This document shows positions 43,324 to 52,197 of a stretch of DNA of 64,000 nt, in pieces. Position 1 is the stretch's first letter. Every line of letters starts with the position of its first letter. The notes under the pieces are model-generated. The model was not told where the DNA came from, made no database searches, and saw only the letters and a list, made by a program, of their open reading frames with translations. The DNA lies in assembly GCF_030818415.1 (NCBI RefSeq), contig NZ_JAUTAE010000001.1:2153501-2217500 (forward strand). Direction: 5' to 3'. The position numbers and the translations under genes are program-made. This DNA is from Sphingomonas sp. SORGH_AS_0950. GTDB taxonomy: Bacteria; Pseudomonadota; Alphaproteobacteria; Sphingomonadales; Sphingomonadaceae.

Positions 43324-45435
43324 ATGCGCCCCGACCCTTTCAATCCCGACCGTACGCCCATCAATCGCCCCTATGAGCCGGTGGGGCCCAACTATCCGCT
43401 CTACGATGCCGAGACCCAGAGCTGGTCCTTCGGCACCGACGAGGACGAGGCGCCCGCCGAACGCCAGCGCCGCCGCATCCACTGGGGCCGGTGGATCGTG
43501 CGCGGTACGGGGGTGGGCATCATCCTGCTGGTGCTGGCGATCATCTGGCTGGCGGTCACCGCGCCGCTGTCGCGCTCGCTCCAGCCGCCGACGCCGCCGT
43601 CGATCACGCTGACCGCCGATGACGGCACCCCGATCGCACGGCGCGGCGCGATCATCGGCGCGCCCGTCGACGCGGCCAAGCTGCCCGCCCATGTGCGCGA
43701 GGCGTTCATGGCGATCGAGGACCGGCGCTTCTACTCGCACTGGGGCATCGACCCGCGCGGCATCCTGCGCGCGATGTGGCACAATGTCGGATCGGGCGGC
43801 GTGCGCGAGGGCGGATCGACCATCACGCAGCAGTTGGCCAAGAACGCCTTTCTCGATTCCGACCGGACGGCGGGCCGCAAGATCCGCGAGGCGATGATCG
43901 CCTTCTGGCTGGAGGCGTGGCTGACCAAGGACGAGATCCTGTCGCGCTATCTGTCCAACGTCTATTTCGGCGACAATGTGTACGGCATCACCGCCGCCTC
44001 GAAACATTATTTCGGGCGAACGCCGGACCGGCTGAACATCGGCCAGGCGGCGATGCTGGCCGGGCTGGTCAAGGCGCCCTCGCGCCTGGCCCCCACCACC
44101 AATCTGAAGGGCGCGCGCGCGCGCCAGGCGGTGGTCGTCGCGGCGATGGAGGATGCGGGCTTCCTGACCAAGCGCGAGGCCGATGCGGTCCAGCCGCAGC
44201 GCGTGCTCGCCTCGCGGCCCGAGACCCTGCCCTCGGGCACCTATTTCGCCGACTGGGTGCTGCCCGAGGCACGCGACCAGGCGGGCGAGATCAAGACCGA
44301 GGCGACCGTCCAGACGACGCTCAATCCCCGGCTCCAGCGGATCGCCGAGCGGACGGTGCGCAGCGCCGGGCTCAACCAGGCGCAGGTCGCACTGGTCGCG
44401 ATGCGCCCCGATGGCCGCGTCGTCGCGATGGTCGGCGGCAAGGATTATTCCAAGAGCCCGTTCAACCGCGCCACCCAGGCGCGACGCCAGCCGGGCTCGG
44501 CGTTCAAGCTGTTCGTCTATCTGGCGGCGCTGCGTTCGGGCATGACCCCGGACTCGACCATCGAGGACGAGCCGGTCGACATTGCGGGCTGGAAGCCGCG
44601 CAACAGCGACGGGCGCTATCTGGGCAAGATTACGCTGCGCCAGGCCTTTGCCCGCTCGTCGAACGTCGCCGCCGCGCGGCTGACCCAGGCGGTGGGCGTG
44701 AAGTCGGTGATCAAGGCGGCGCGCGACCTGGGCATCACCACGCCGATCGCCAACGAGGCGACGATCGGCCTGGGCACCTCGACCGTCAGCCTGCTGGAGC
44801 TGACCGCCGCCTATGCCGCCATCGCCAATGAAAGCTATCCGGTCGTCGCGCGCGGCCTGGGCGATGTGAAGGACAAGGGCTGGTATCAGGCGCTCACCAA
44901 CCGCAAGACGGGCTTCTCGTCCGCCGTGCATGACGGGATGCTCGACCTGCTGTCGTCCTCGATCAAGACGGGGACGGGGCGGCAGGCGCTGCTGACCGTC
45001 GATGCCTATGGCAAGACCGGCACGACGCAGGATTCGCGCGACGCGCTGTTCATCGGCTTCGCGCGCGACCTGGTGGTGGGCGTGTGGGTCGGCAATGACG
45101 ACAATACCCCCAATCCCGGCCTGTCGGGCGGCGGCGTGCCCGCGCGGATCTGGCGCGCCTTCATGCAGTCGGCGCTGGACATTCCACCGGTCGCGGCCCC
45201 GGTGGTCGAGCAGGAGGTCGATCCCGACGCGATCGCCAACGGCATGGAAGAGGAAACCCTGCCGATCGAGGGCGACCCGGTCGGGGACATCATCCAGGGC
45301 ATGGGGCTGGACCTGCGAACCGGTGAGGACGGATCGATCACCGTCGGCCCCGGCCGCCGCCGCCCCGACCGCGCCGGCCCGCCCCCCGAGGACCGCCGCC
45401 CGCCCGACGAGCGCGATGGCGAAGGCGAGGAGTAA
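43324..45435 (+). CDS. Penicillin-binding protein 1A-type peptidoglycan synthase
   Basis: A 703-residue bifunctional enzyme. A cytoplasmic tail and one transmembrane helix (IILLVLAIIWLAVTAPL) are followed by a GT51 glycosyltransferase domain (catalytic Glu in AIEDRRFYSHWG, and EGGSTITQQLAKN) and a transpeptidase domain with Ser in PGSAFKLF (near residue 392), SSN in ARSSNVAAA and KTG in YGKTGTTQ (near 562). It polymerises and cross-links cell-wall glycan strands. The C-terminus is acidic and Pro-rich. A GTG at 43300 is an alternative start, without a good ribosome site. Confidence 0.94.
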   Translation: MRPDPFNPDRTPINRPYEPVGPNYPLYDAETQSWSFGTDEDEAPAERQRRRIHWGRWIVRGTGVGIILLVLAIIWLAVTAPLSRSLQPPTPPSITLTADDGTPIARRGAIIGAPVDAAKLPAHVREAFMAIEDRRFYSHWGIDPRGILRAMWHNVGSGGVREGGSTITQQLAKNAFLDSDRTAGRKIREAMIAFWLEAWLTKDEILSRYLSNVYFGDNVYGITAASKHYFGRTPDRLNIGQAAMLAGLVKAPSRLAPTTNLKGARARQAVVVAAMEDAGFLTKREADAVQPQRVLASRPETLPSGTYFADWVLPEARDQAGEIKTEATVQTTLNPRLQRIAERTVRSAGLNQAQVALVAMRPDGRVVAMVGGKDYSKSPFNRATQARRQPGSAFKLFVYLAALRSGMTPDSTIEDEPVDIAGWKPRNSDGRYLGKITLRQAFARSSNVAAARLTQAVGVKSVIKAARDLGITTPIANEATIGLGTSTVSLLELTAAYAAIANESYPVVARGLGDVKDKGWYQALTNRKTGFSSAVHDGMLDLLSSSIKTGTGRQALLTVDAYGKTGTTQDSRDALFIGFARDLVVGVWVGNDDNTPNPGLSGGGVPARIWRAFMQSALDIPPVAAPVVEQEVDPDAIANGMEEETLPIEGDPVGDIIQGMGLDLRTGEDGSITVGPGRRRPDRAGPPPEDRRPPDERDGEGEE

Positions 45436-45975
45436 CGGGGGCTCTTCCGGCGGGAGGAGCTTCACCCGAACGGGAGATGGTTCAGCCGAAACTGTGACGG
45501 CGCGACGAGGAATGGCTCGGCGTTTGATCGCAGCGCTTCGACTGCGACGTTCGACAACCACCACCCCGGCGAAGGCCGGGGTCCAGTTGCCGAGCAGTCG
45601 TCGCGGCATACCAACGCTACCCCGACTGGATCCCGGCCTTCGCCGGGATGGTGCTTATAGAATGTGAGGCGGATCGACATTCAGGGCCTCCTTCCCTCTC
45701 CCCTGTCCAGGGGAGAGGGAAGGAGGGGCAATGTCGGTCCGCCCCACGGCGTTTAATCCCGACAGGCGGATACGCGAGCTGCCGGGGTAAAGGAACATGA
45801 GGGCTTGCCCTGCCCGCCCCTTGCCCGTTAAACACGGCGTCATTCGCAAGGACCCGGTGAAATTCCGGGTGGCTATTCCGGCCGCCGATCCGCCGGACAA
45901 CAGACAGCATGGCTTTTCCCTTTTCGCTCGCGAACCGCCGAGCGGCCTTGCCATGCGCCTGATCCTGGTTTTCCC
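45436..45975. repeat. Intergenic region with repeats and a hairpin-rich leader
   Basis: There is no convincing gene in these 540 bases. A palindromic repeat, CCCCGGCGAAGGCCGGGG (near 45564) and GGATCCCGGCCTTCGCCGGG (near 45627), occurs in opposite orientations; a second element CTCTCCCCTGTCCAGGGGAG is at 45697-45716. From about 45850 the leader of the SulP gene has a hairpin CCCGG-TGAAATT-CCGGG, possibly an RNA regulatory element. Confidence 0.65.
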
Positions 45976-47457
45976 ATGACTGTTACAAACTACCGAACCC
46001 AATGGTTCTCGAGCCTCGGCGAGGCGCGTCGCGACGTGCTTGCCGGGTTGGTCGTCGCGCTTGCGCTGATTCCCGAGGCGATCGGCTTTTCGATCATCTC
46101 GGGCGTCGATCCGCGCGTCGGCCTCTATGCCTCGGTCGCGATCGCGATCGTCATTTCCTTCCTCGGTGGGCGGCCCGCGATGATCTCCGCCGCGACCGCC
46201 GCCGTCGCGGTCGTGGTCACGCCGCTGGTCCGCGACCACGGCGTCGACTATCTGTTCGCCGCGACCATCCTGATGGGGCTGATCCAGATTGCCGCCGGTG
46301 TCCTCCGCCTCGACCTGGTGATGCAGTTCGTGTCGCGCTCGGTCATCACCGGCTTCGTCAACGCGCTCGCCATCCTGATCTTCATGGCGCAGCTGCCGCA
46401 ACTGACCGGGGTGACCTGGCACAGCTATGCGATGGTCGCGGGCGGGCTCGCCATCATCTACCTCTTGCCGCGCGTGACCAAGGCGGTCCCCTCGCCGCTG
46501 GTCGCGATCCTGGTGCTGGCCGGGATCAGCATCGCCATGGGCCTGCCGGTGCGCACCGTCGGCGACATGGGCCGCCTGCCCGAAGGCTTGCCCAGCCTCG
46601 CCCTCCCCAACGTGCCGCTGACCTTCGAGACGTTGCGGATCATCCTGCCCTATTCGCTGACCATGGCGGCGGTCGGCCTGCTCGAATCGCTGCTGACCGC
46701 GCAGATCGTCGACGACATGACCGACAGCGACAGCGACAAGCGCCGCGAATGCATGGGCCAGGGCGGGGCGAACATCGCCGCTGCGCTGGTCGGCGGCATG
46801 GGCGGCTGCGCGATGATCGGCCAGTCGGTCATCAACGTCACCTCGGGTGGGCGCAAGCGGCTGTCGACGCTGACCGCCGGTGTCGTGCTGCTGGTCCTGC
46901 TGGCCGGGCTCGGCCCGGTCGTGGGGCGGATTCCGATGCCCGCGCTGGTCGCGGTGATGATCATGGTGTCGATCGGCACGTTCAGCTGGAACTCGATCCC
47001 CAACCTGCGCCGCCACCCGCCGACCTCCTCGGTCGTCATGCTGGTCACGGTGGCGGTGGTCGTCGCCACCCGCGATCTGGCGCAGGGGGTGCTGGCGGGC
47101 GTGCTGCTGTCGGGCATCTTCTTCGCGGGCAAGGTCCGCCGCCTGTTCGCGGTCGAGCGGATCGAGGATGCGGGCACCGTGCGCTACCGGGTGACGGGGC
47201 AGATCTTCTTCGCCTCGGTCGACCGCTTCACCCGCGCCTTTCAAGCGGAGCCGGGCCGCGCGGTCGTGATCGACGTGTCGGCGGCGCATTTCTGGGACAT
47301 TTCGGGGGTCGGCGCGCTCGACAAGATCGTCGCGCGGCTGCGGCGCGACGGAGCCGGGGTCGAGGTGATCGGCTATAACCAGGCGAGCGCCGACCTGGTC
47401 GACCGCTTCGCGCTGCACGACAAGACGGGCGTCGAACTGGGCATCGCGCCGCACTGA
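45976..47457 (+). CDS. SulP family anion transporter with STAS domain
   Basis: A 493-residue transporter. About 11-12 transmembrane helices ([20 protein letters not shown] is the family start; [19 protein letters not shown] is the conserved family core) and a C-terminal STAS domain ([20 protein letters not shown]). SulP proteins move sulfate, bicarbonate or other anions, usually with protons or sodium. Substrate not determinable here; bicarbonate-type SulPs often share the PEAI(G)FS start. The leader upstream has hairpins that may control expression. The ltaE gene follows by 59 bases. Confidence 0.93.
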   Translation: MTVTNYRTQWFSSLGEARRDVLAGLVVALALIPEAIGFSIISGVDPRVGLYASVAIAIVISFLGGRPAMISAATAAVAVVVTPLVRDHGVDYLFAATILMGLIQIAAGVLRLDLVMQFVSRSVITGFVNALAILIFMAQLPQLTGVTWHSYAMVAGGLAIIYLLPRVTKAVPSPLVAILVLAGISIAMGLPVRTVGDMGRLPEGLPSLALPNVPLTFETLRIILPYSLTMAAVGLLESLLTAQIVDDMTDSDSDKRRECMGQGGANIAAALVGGMGGCAMIGQSVINVTSGGRKRLSTLTAGVVLLVLLAGLGPVVGRIPMPALVAVMIMVSIGTFSWNSIPNLRRHPPTSSVVMLVTVAVVVATRDLAQGVLAGVLLSGIFFAGKVRRLFAVERIEDAGTVRYRVTGQIFFASVDRFTRAFQAEPGRAVVIDVSAAHFWDISGVGALDKIVARLRRDGAGVEVIGYNQASADLVDRFALHDKTGVELGIAPH

Positions 47458-47516
47458 CGCCCGGCCGGGGGGAGCGGTGTTGACGCATGGGTCCGCCTCC
47501 CCCAAACGCCTGTCCC

Positions 47517-48518
47517 ATGCGCTTTTTCTCGGACAACGCCGCCCGTATCCATCCCAAGGTGATGGAGGCCATCGCCAGCGCCGACCAGATGGACACCGCC
47601 TATGACGGCGACCGCTGGTCGAAGGCGCTGGACGGCCGATTGTCCGAGCTGTTCGGCACGCAGGTCGAGGTGCTGTGGGTGCCCACCGGCACCGCCGCCA
47701 ATTGCCTGGCGCTGGCCGCGCTCTGCCCGCCGCATGGCGGCGTCGTCTGCCACCGCGACTCGCATATCCAGAATGACGAGGGCGGCGCGCCCGAATTCTA
47801 CACCCACGGCGCCAAGCTGATGCTGGCCGATGGCGAGGGGGCCAAGCTGACCCCCGACACGATCCGGACCGTGATCGATGCCATCGCCGACGACGTCCAC
47901 CGGGTCCAGCCGCACGCCGTCTCGATCACCAACGCCACCGAATATGGCCGGATCTACAACCCCGACGAGGTCGCCGCGATCGGTGCGCTGGCCCAGCAAC
48001 GGGGCCTCGGCTTCCACATGGACGGCGCGCGCTTCGCCAATGCGGTGGCGCGGCTGGGCTGCACGCCCGCCGCGCTGACCTGGCAGTCGGGGGTAGAGGC
48101 CCTGTCCTTCGGCTTCGTCAAGAACGGCGCGATGAGTGCCGAGGCGCTGGTCTTCTTCAAGCCCGGCCTTGCCGACGTCACCCGCCGCCGCCGCAAGCGT
48201 GCCGGGCTGTTGATGTCCAAGGGCCGCTATCTGGCGGCGCAGGTGCTGGCGATGGTCGAGAACGACTTGTGGATCGCCAATGGCGCGCTGGCCAATGCCT
48301 GTGCCGAGCGGCTGGGCGGCGCGGCGGGCGAGCGGCTGGTCCACCCGGTCGAGGCGAACGAGGTCTTCCTGCGCGTCACGCCCGAAGAGGCCGCGAGCCT
48401 GCGGGCGCAGGGGTTCGACTTTTACGACTGGGCAGAGGGTGAGATTCGCCTCGTCACCGCCTGGGACACCGATGCGCAGGCGGCCGTTCGCCTCGCCGAC
48501 GCGATCGCCCGGCTATGA
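47517..48518 (+). CDS. ltaE: Low-specificity L-threonine aldolase
   Basis: A 333-residue PLP enzyme that splits threonine and allo-threonine to glycine and acetaldehyde. FSDNAARIHPKVMEAI begins the family; DGARFANA (cofactor contact) and FGFVKNGAMSAEAL, with the PLP-binding Lys, are clear. The ATG at 47517 is supported by the conserved FFSDN N-terminus. Its ATGA stop overlaps the EamA start (48515), so the two are coupled. Confidence 0.92.
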   Translation: MRFFSDNAARIHPKVMEAIASADQMDTAYDGDRWSKALDGRLSELFGTQVEVLWVPTGTAANCLALAALCPPHGGVVCHRDSHIQNDEGGAPEFYTHGAKLMLADGEGAKLTPDTIRTVIDAIADDVHRVQPHAVSITNATEYGRIYNPDEVAAIGALAQQRGLGFHMDGARFANAVARLGCTPAALTWQSGVEALSFGFVKNGAMSAEALVFFKPGLADVTRRRRKRAGLLMSKGRYLAAQVLAMVENDLWIANGALANACAERLGGAAGERLVHPVEANEVFLRVTPEEAASLRAQGFDFYDWAEGEIRLVTAWDTDAQAAVRLADAIARL

Positions 48519-49435
48519 GCGAGTTCGACACGGCCCCCCGCTCGACCCGCGCCGCCGTCCTGATCCCCTTCGCCATCGTCACGCTGATCTGGGGATCGAC
48601 CTGGCTGGTGATCCGCGACCAGATTTCGGTCGTCCCCGCCACCTGGTCGGTTAGCTATCGGTTCCTGGTCGGCGGGCTCGCCATGGGCGCCTTCGCGCTC
48701 GCCCGGCGGGAGAGTTTCCGGCTGGGCACCACCGGCTGGCTGTTCGCTGCCGGGATCGGGGTGTTCCAGTTCGTCTTGAACTTCAACTTCGTCTACCGGG
48801 CGGAAGCCTATATCACCTCCGGGCTGGTTGCGGTCGTGTTCGCGATGCTGCTGATCCCCAATGCGGGCTTTGCGCGCCTCTTCCTGGGGCAGCGCATGGG
48901 GCGGCAGCTGCTGGTCGGCTCCGGCATAGCGATGGCGGGGGCGGCGCTGCTGTTCGTGCACGAGGCGCGGGTCGATCCGGCGGGGCCCGCGCGCGCGCTG
49001 ACCGGCATCGCGCTGACCATCATCGCGATCCTGTCCGCGTCGACCGCCAATGTCATGCAGGCGACCAACACCGCCAAGCGTTTCCCGATGCATGCGACGC
49101 TCAGCATCGCGATGCTGATCGGATCGGCGCTCGACGCGATCATCGCCTATAGCCTGAACGGCCCGCCGGTATTCGAGATGCGAACCGGCTATGTGCTGGG
49201 CATCCTCTATCTGGGACTGTTCGCCTCGGCGCTGGCCTTTCCGCTCTATTACCGCGTGCTGCGCGCGATCGGCCCGGCCAAGGCGGCCTATTCCAGCGTC
49301 ATCGTGCCGGTGATCGCGATGAGCCTGTCGACGGTGTTCGAGGGCTATCGATGGTCGCTGCTGGCGGGCGCGGGGGCGGCGGTGACGGCCGCCGGGCTGG
49401 TCATCGCGCTCAAGGCCCGCAGGCCCAACCGGTAA
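48515..49435 (+). CDS. EamA/DMT family transporter
   Basis: A 306-residue inner-membrane protein of the drug/metabolite transporter superfamily, with ten predicted helices in two EamA repeats. Conserved FAIVTLIWGSTWLVIRDQIS at the start and RVLRAIGPAKAAYSSVIVPV near the end match the EamA motif. It shares four bases with ltaE, suggesting a link to threonine/glycine metabolism (possible amino acid exporter). The last 91 bases overlap the convergent SDR gene. Confidence 0.9.
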   Translation: MSEFDTAPRSTRAAVLIPFAIVTLIWGSTWLVIRDQISVVPATWSVSYRFLVGGLAMGAFALARRESFRLGTTGWLFAAGIGVFQFVLNFNFVYRAEAYITSGLVAVVFAMLLIPNAGFARLFLGQRMGRQLLVGSGIAMAGAALLFVHEARVDPAGPARALTGIALTIIAILSASTANVMQATNTAKRFPMHATLSIAMLIGSALDAIIAYSLNGPPVFEMRTGYVLGILYLGLFASALAFPLYYRVLRAIGPAKAAYSSVIVPVIAMSLSTVFEGYRWSLLAGAGAAVTAAGLVIALKARRPNR

Positions 49436-50184
49436 TCGGGATAGCGGGGCCGCCAGCCCAGCACCCGCTTCGCCTTGCCATTGGCCACCCGCCGGTTCTC
49501 GGCATAGAAACCCCGCGCCGCCGCCGACAGGCTCTCCAGCGGGACCAGCGGCGGCGGCGGCATCCCCGCGAGCGTGGCGGCATAGGAGACGACGGCATCC
49601 TGGTCGCAGGGGAAATCGTCGGCCAGGTTATAGGCCCCCGCCGGGCCGTCGAACCCGGCGATCACGCCCGATACGATATCGGCGATATGCACCCGGCTGA
49701 ACACCTGCCCCGCCAGCCCGACGCGGTGCGCCCGACCGCCGCGAACCCGGTCGATCGGCGAGCGGCCGGGGCCATAGATGCCGGGCAGACGAAACACCCG
49801 CGCGCCCAGCGCCTGCCAGTCCGCATCCGCCACCGCCCGCGCCGCGCGGCGGCCCGAGCCGATCGGCGCGGTCTCGTCCACCCATGCGCCGCCGGTGTCG
49901 CCATACACGCCGGTCGAGGACAGATAGCCGATCCAGGCGTCCGATTTCGCGAGGTGCGCGCCATAAGCGGCCAGCACGGGATCTTGCTCGCCCTCGGGTG
50001 GGACGGAGGACAGGATGTGCGTGGCGGCGGCGATGCCCGCCTCGACGCGGTCCCGGTCGTCGAAGCGGAGCGTGCCGCCGCGCCCGTCGCGGGTGGTGCC
50101 CGAAACGGACCAGCCGCGCCCTTCCAGCAGCGCCGCCAGATGACCGGCGGCATAGCCCATGCCGAAGACGAAGAGACGACTCAT
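49345..50184 (-). CDS. NAD-dependent epimerase/dehydratase family (extended SDR)
   Basis: A 279-residue protein with an N-terminal FVFGMGYAAGHLAALL nucleotide-binding motif (GxGxxxGxxA type), and LSSTGVYGDTGG with the conserved Ser and Tyr of the SDR active site (YLSSTGVYG). It resembles YeeZ-like SDRs. No partner for a sugar pathway is near. Its C-terminal 30 residues overlap the EamA gene tail in antisense; these residues (VTAAPAPASSDHR) are unconserved. The substrate is unknown. Confidence 0.87.
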   Translation of the reverse strand: MSRLFVFGMGYAAGHLAALLEGRGWSVSGTTRDGRGGTLRFDDRDRVEAGIAAATHILSSVPPEGEQDPVLAAYGAHLAKSDAWIGYLSSTGVYGDTGGAWVDETAPIGSGRRAARAVADADWQALGARVFRLPGIYGPGRSPIDRVRGGRAHRVGLAGQVFSRVHIADIVSGVIAGFDGPAGAYNLADDFPCDQDAVVSYAATLAGMPPPPLVPLESLSAAARGFYAENRRVANGKAKRVLGWRPRYPDYRLGLRALSAMTSPAAVTAAPAPASSDHR

Positions 50185-50229
50185 GCCTTAATGCCACCCG
50201 TCATCGTGATCGCCATTTATCCTAACCTC

Positions 50230-50303
50230 CGTTCGCACTGAGCGAAGTCGAAGTGCACGTCCAAGGTGCGGCCCTTGGCCTTCGACTACGCTCAGGCTGA
50301 ACG
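50230..50303. repeat. Sphingomonad intergenic inverted repeat, copy 2
   Basis: Arms CGTTCGCACTGAGCGAAGTC and its near complement GACTACGCTCAGGCTGAACG face each other over about 26 bases. Same family as 24153-24255. Confidence 0.8.
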
Positions 50304-50349
50304 GGCGTGAGGGAAGTTTGGCCGCAAAAGCCATACTCCCCCTACTCCC

Positions 50350-52059
50350 TCACTTCGCCGCCATCGGCCCCTTGTAGAGCGTGCCGAAATAATCGCCCTT
50401 GTTCCACACCGGCCGCTCGGGCGCATCGGCGATCTCGCGGGCGATGGCATAGTTCACGCTGACGAAGCGCGGCCCCTGGCTCCAGTCGATGCCCTGGTCC
50501 ACCTCGTCGCCGGGGCGGTGATAGCGGTGGCTCATGAAATCCTCGACCGCCGCCTTGCCCGGCCCCGCCTGCCCCGGCCACAGGAAGACCGAGGGGATGC
50601 CCTTCTGCACGAAGCGGAAATGGTCGGAGCGGACGAAGATCCCCTCCTCGGGCATCGGATCGGGCGCGACCGGCAGGCCCATCGCCCCCACCGCCTTGCG
50701 CACGATCGGGCCCAGCGTCGATCGGTCGGCGCCGAACACCACCATATCCTCGAACTTGTAGGTCAGGATCGGCATGTCGAGATTGACGTCGGCGACGATC
50801 GACTTCAGCGGCACGGTCGGGTGGTTGGCGAAATAGTCGGAGCCGACCAGCCCCTTTTCCTCCGCCGTCACCGCCAGGAACATCACGGTCCGCTTGGGCG
50901 GGGTGGCGGCGGTCTTGAACCGCTTGGCCTCCTCGATCAGGCTGGCGATGCCGATCGCATTGTCGAGCGCGCCATTGTTGATCCGGTCGCCATCGCCGCC
51001 TTCGTTGGTGCCGATATGGTCGAGATGCGCCGACAGGACGACCACCTCGTCCTTCAGCCTGGGGTCGCTGCCGGGGATCAGGCCGATGACGTTGCTGCTG
51101 TCCATCGGCTTGAACCGGGTCTTGGACGCCACCGTCAGCTGCCCCCTGGCGGTCAGCGGCTTATAGGCGGGCTTCGCCGTGGCGGCGGCCTTCATCACCG
51201 CGTCCCACCCCTTGCCGAACAGCTTGGCCGCGCCCGCCTGCGACAGGGTGCCCAGCACCGGGGTCGACGGGGTCATGGCATGCGCGGTGCCGTCCAGGTT
51301 GGCCCAGGTCACGCGCGGCGCATCATAATAGCGCGCCAGCGTCGAGAAGGGCCGCTGGCGGGGCCCCGCGCGCGGCATGTCGATCTGGATCGCGCCGACC
51401 GCGCCCCTCGCCGCCGCCAGCGACGCCTTGTTGCCCGCCGATCCGAAAAAGGCGCGCGCTTCGCCGTCCAGCCCCTCGGGCGTGCCGGGGACGAAGGCGA
51501 CGATCTTGCCGCGCACATCGACGTTCCGGTAATCGGTCAGCCCATATTGCGCCGCGTCAATGCCATAGCCGACGAAGACGACCGGCGCCGACACGCTGGT
51601 CTCGCGCCGGTCGGGCACGGGCGAGGGTACGAAGTCCTCGGCGAAGACCAGCTCCTGCGGCTGGCCGCCCGCCGGCGTCCACAGCGCGCTGCCCTTGTCG
51701 GCGACATTGTACGCGACCAGCGGCACCTTTTGCAGATAGCCGCCCTGGTCGCCGCCGGGCCGCAGCCCCGCCGCATAGAATTGCGCCGCCACATATTGCG
51801 CGGCGATGTCATAGTCGCGCGTCCCCGCTTCTCGCCCCGCCATCGCGTCGGACGCCAGGAACAGGACATGCGCCTTCATCGCGGCCTGATCCTCGGGCAG
51901 CGGTGCGGTGATGACGGCATTGCGCTCGGCCGCGCTGCGCTGCGCCGCCGGTGCCGAGGCGGTCGGGGCGGCCGCCTGGAGGTGCAGATGGTCATGGTCG
52001 TGAGCGACAGCGGCGGTGGACAGGAGAAGCAGCGGCAAAAGGGCCGTCGAACGCGACAT
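50350..52059 (-). CDS. M28 family metallopeptidase, exported
   Basis: A 569-residue protein with a signal peptide (MSRSTALLPLLLLSTAAVAH). The His-rich DHDHLHL follows and may bind metal. The peptidase domain has the M28 zinc ligands: SAHLDHIG, NNGALDNA, TAEEKGLVGS, NLDMPI and RSDHFRF. A PA-type insert (residues about 200-270) lies before it. It releases N-terminal residues from peptides in the periplasm. The start at ATG 52059 is chosen because the signal peptide begins there. It is divergent from the aminopeptidase N gene. Confidence 0.92.
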   Translation of the reverse strand: MSRSTALLPLLLLSTAAVAHDHDHLHLQAAAPTASAPAAQRSAAERNAVITAPLPEDQAAMKAHVLFLASDAMAGREAGTRDYDIAAQYVAAQFYAAGLRPGGDQGGYLQKVPLVAYNVADKGSALWTPAGGQPQELVFAEDFVPSPVPDRRETSVSAPVVFVGYGIDAAQYGLTDYRNVDVRGKIVAFVPGTPEGLDGEARAFFGSAGNKASLAAARGAVGAIQIDMPRAGPRQRPFSTLARYYDAPRVTWANLDGTAHAMTPSTPVLGTLSQAGAAKLFGKGWDAVMKAAATAKPAYKPLTARGQLTVASKTRFKPMDSSNVIGLIPGSDPRLKDEVVVLSAHLDHIGTNEGGDGDRINNGALDNAIGIASLIEEAKRFKTAATPPKRTVMFLAVTAEEKGLVGSDYFANHPTVPLKSIVADVNLDMPILTYKFEDMVVFGADRSTLGPIVRKAVGAMGLPVAPDPMPEEGIFVRSDHFRFVQKGIPSVFLWPGQAGPGKAAVEDFMSHRYHRPGDEVDQGIDWSQGPRFVSVNYAIAREIADAPERPVWNKGDYFGTLYKGPMAAK

Positions 52060-52197
52060 GCAGAACCTTTCCAGAGAAGTATGACACAGGCGTAACAGGC
52101 CGCATCGCCCGATCAACCCCGGCCACGGCGCGGGCCTGTGCTTTTTCGGGTACGGCCGATGGTGGTCCAATGCGGTGGCCGTGGCTATATTCCCGTC

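Noticed and set aside
45850..45910. GGTGAAATTCC before the SulP gene as a cobalamin riboswitch
   Set aside because: Only a few bases resemble the B12 box, and the rest of the riboswitch is absent; the true cobalamin riboswitch is at 60950-61146.
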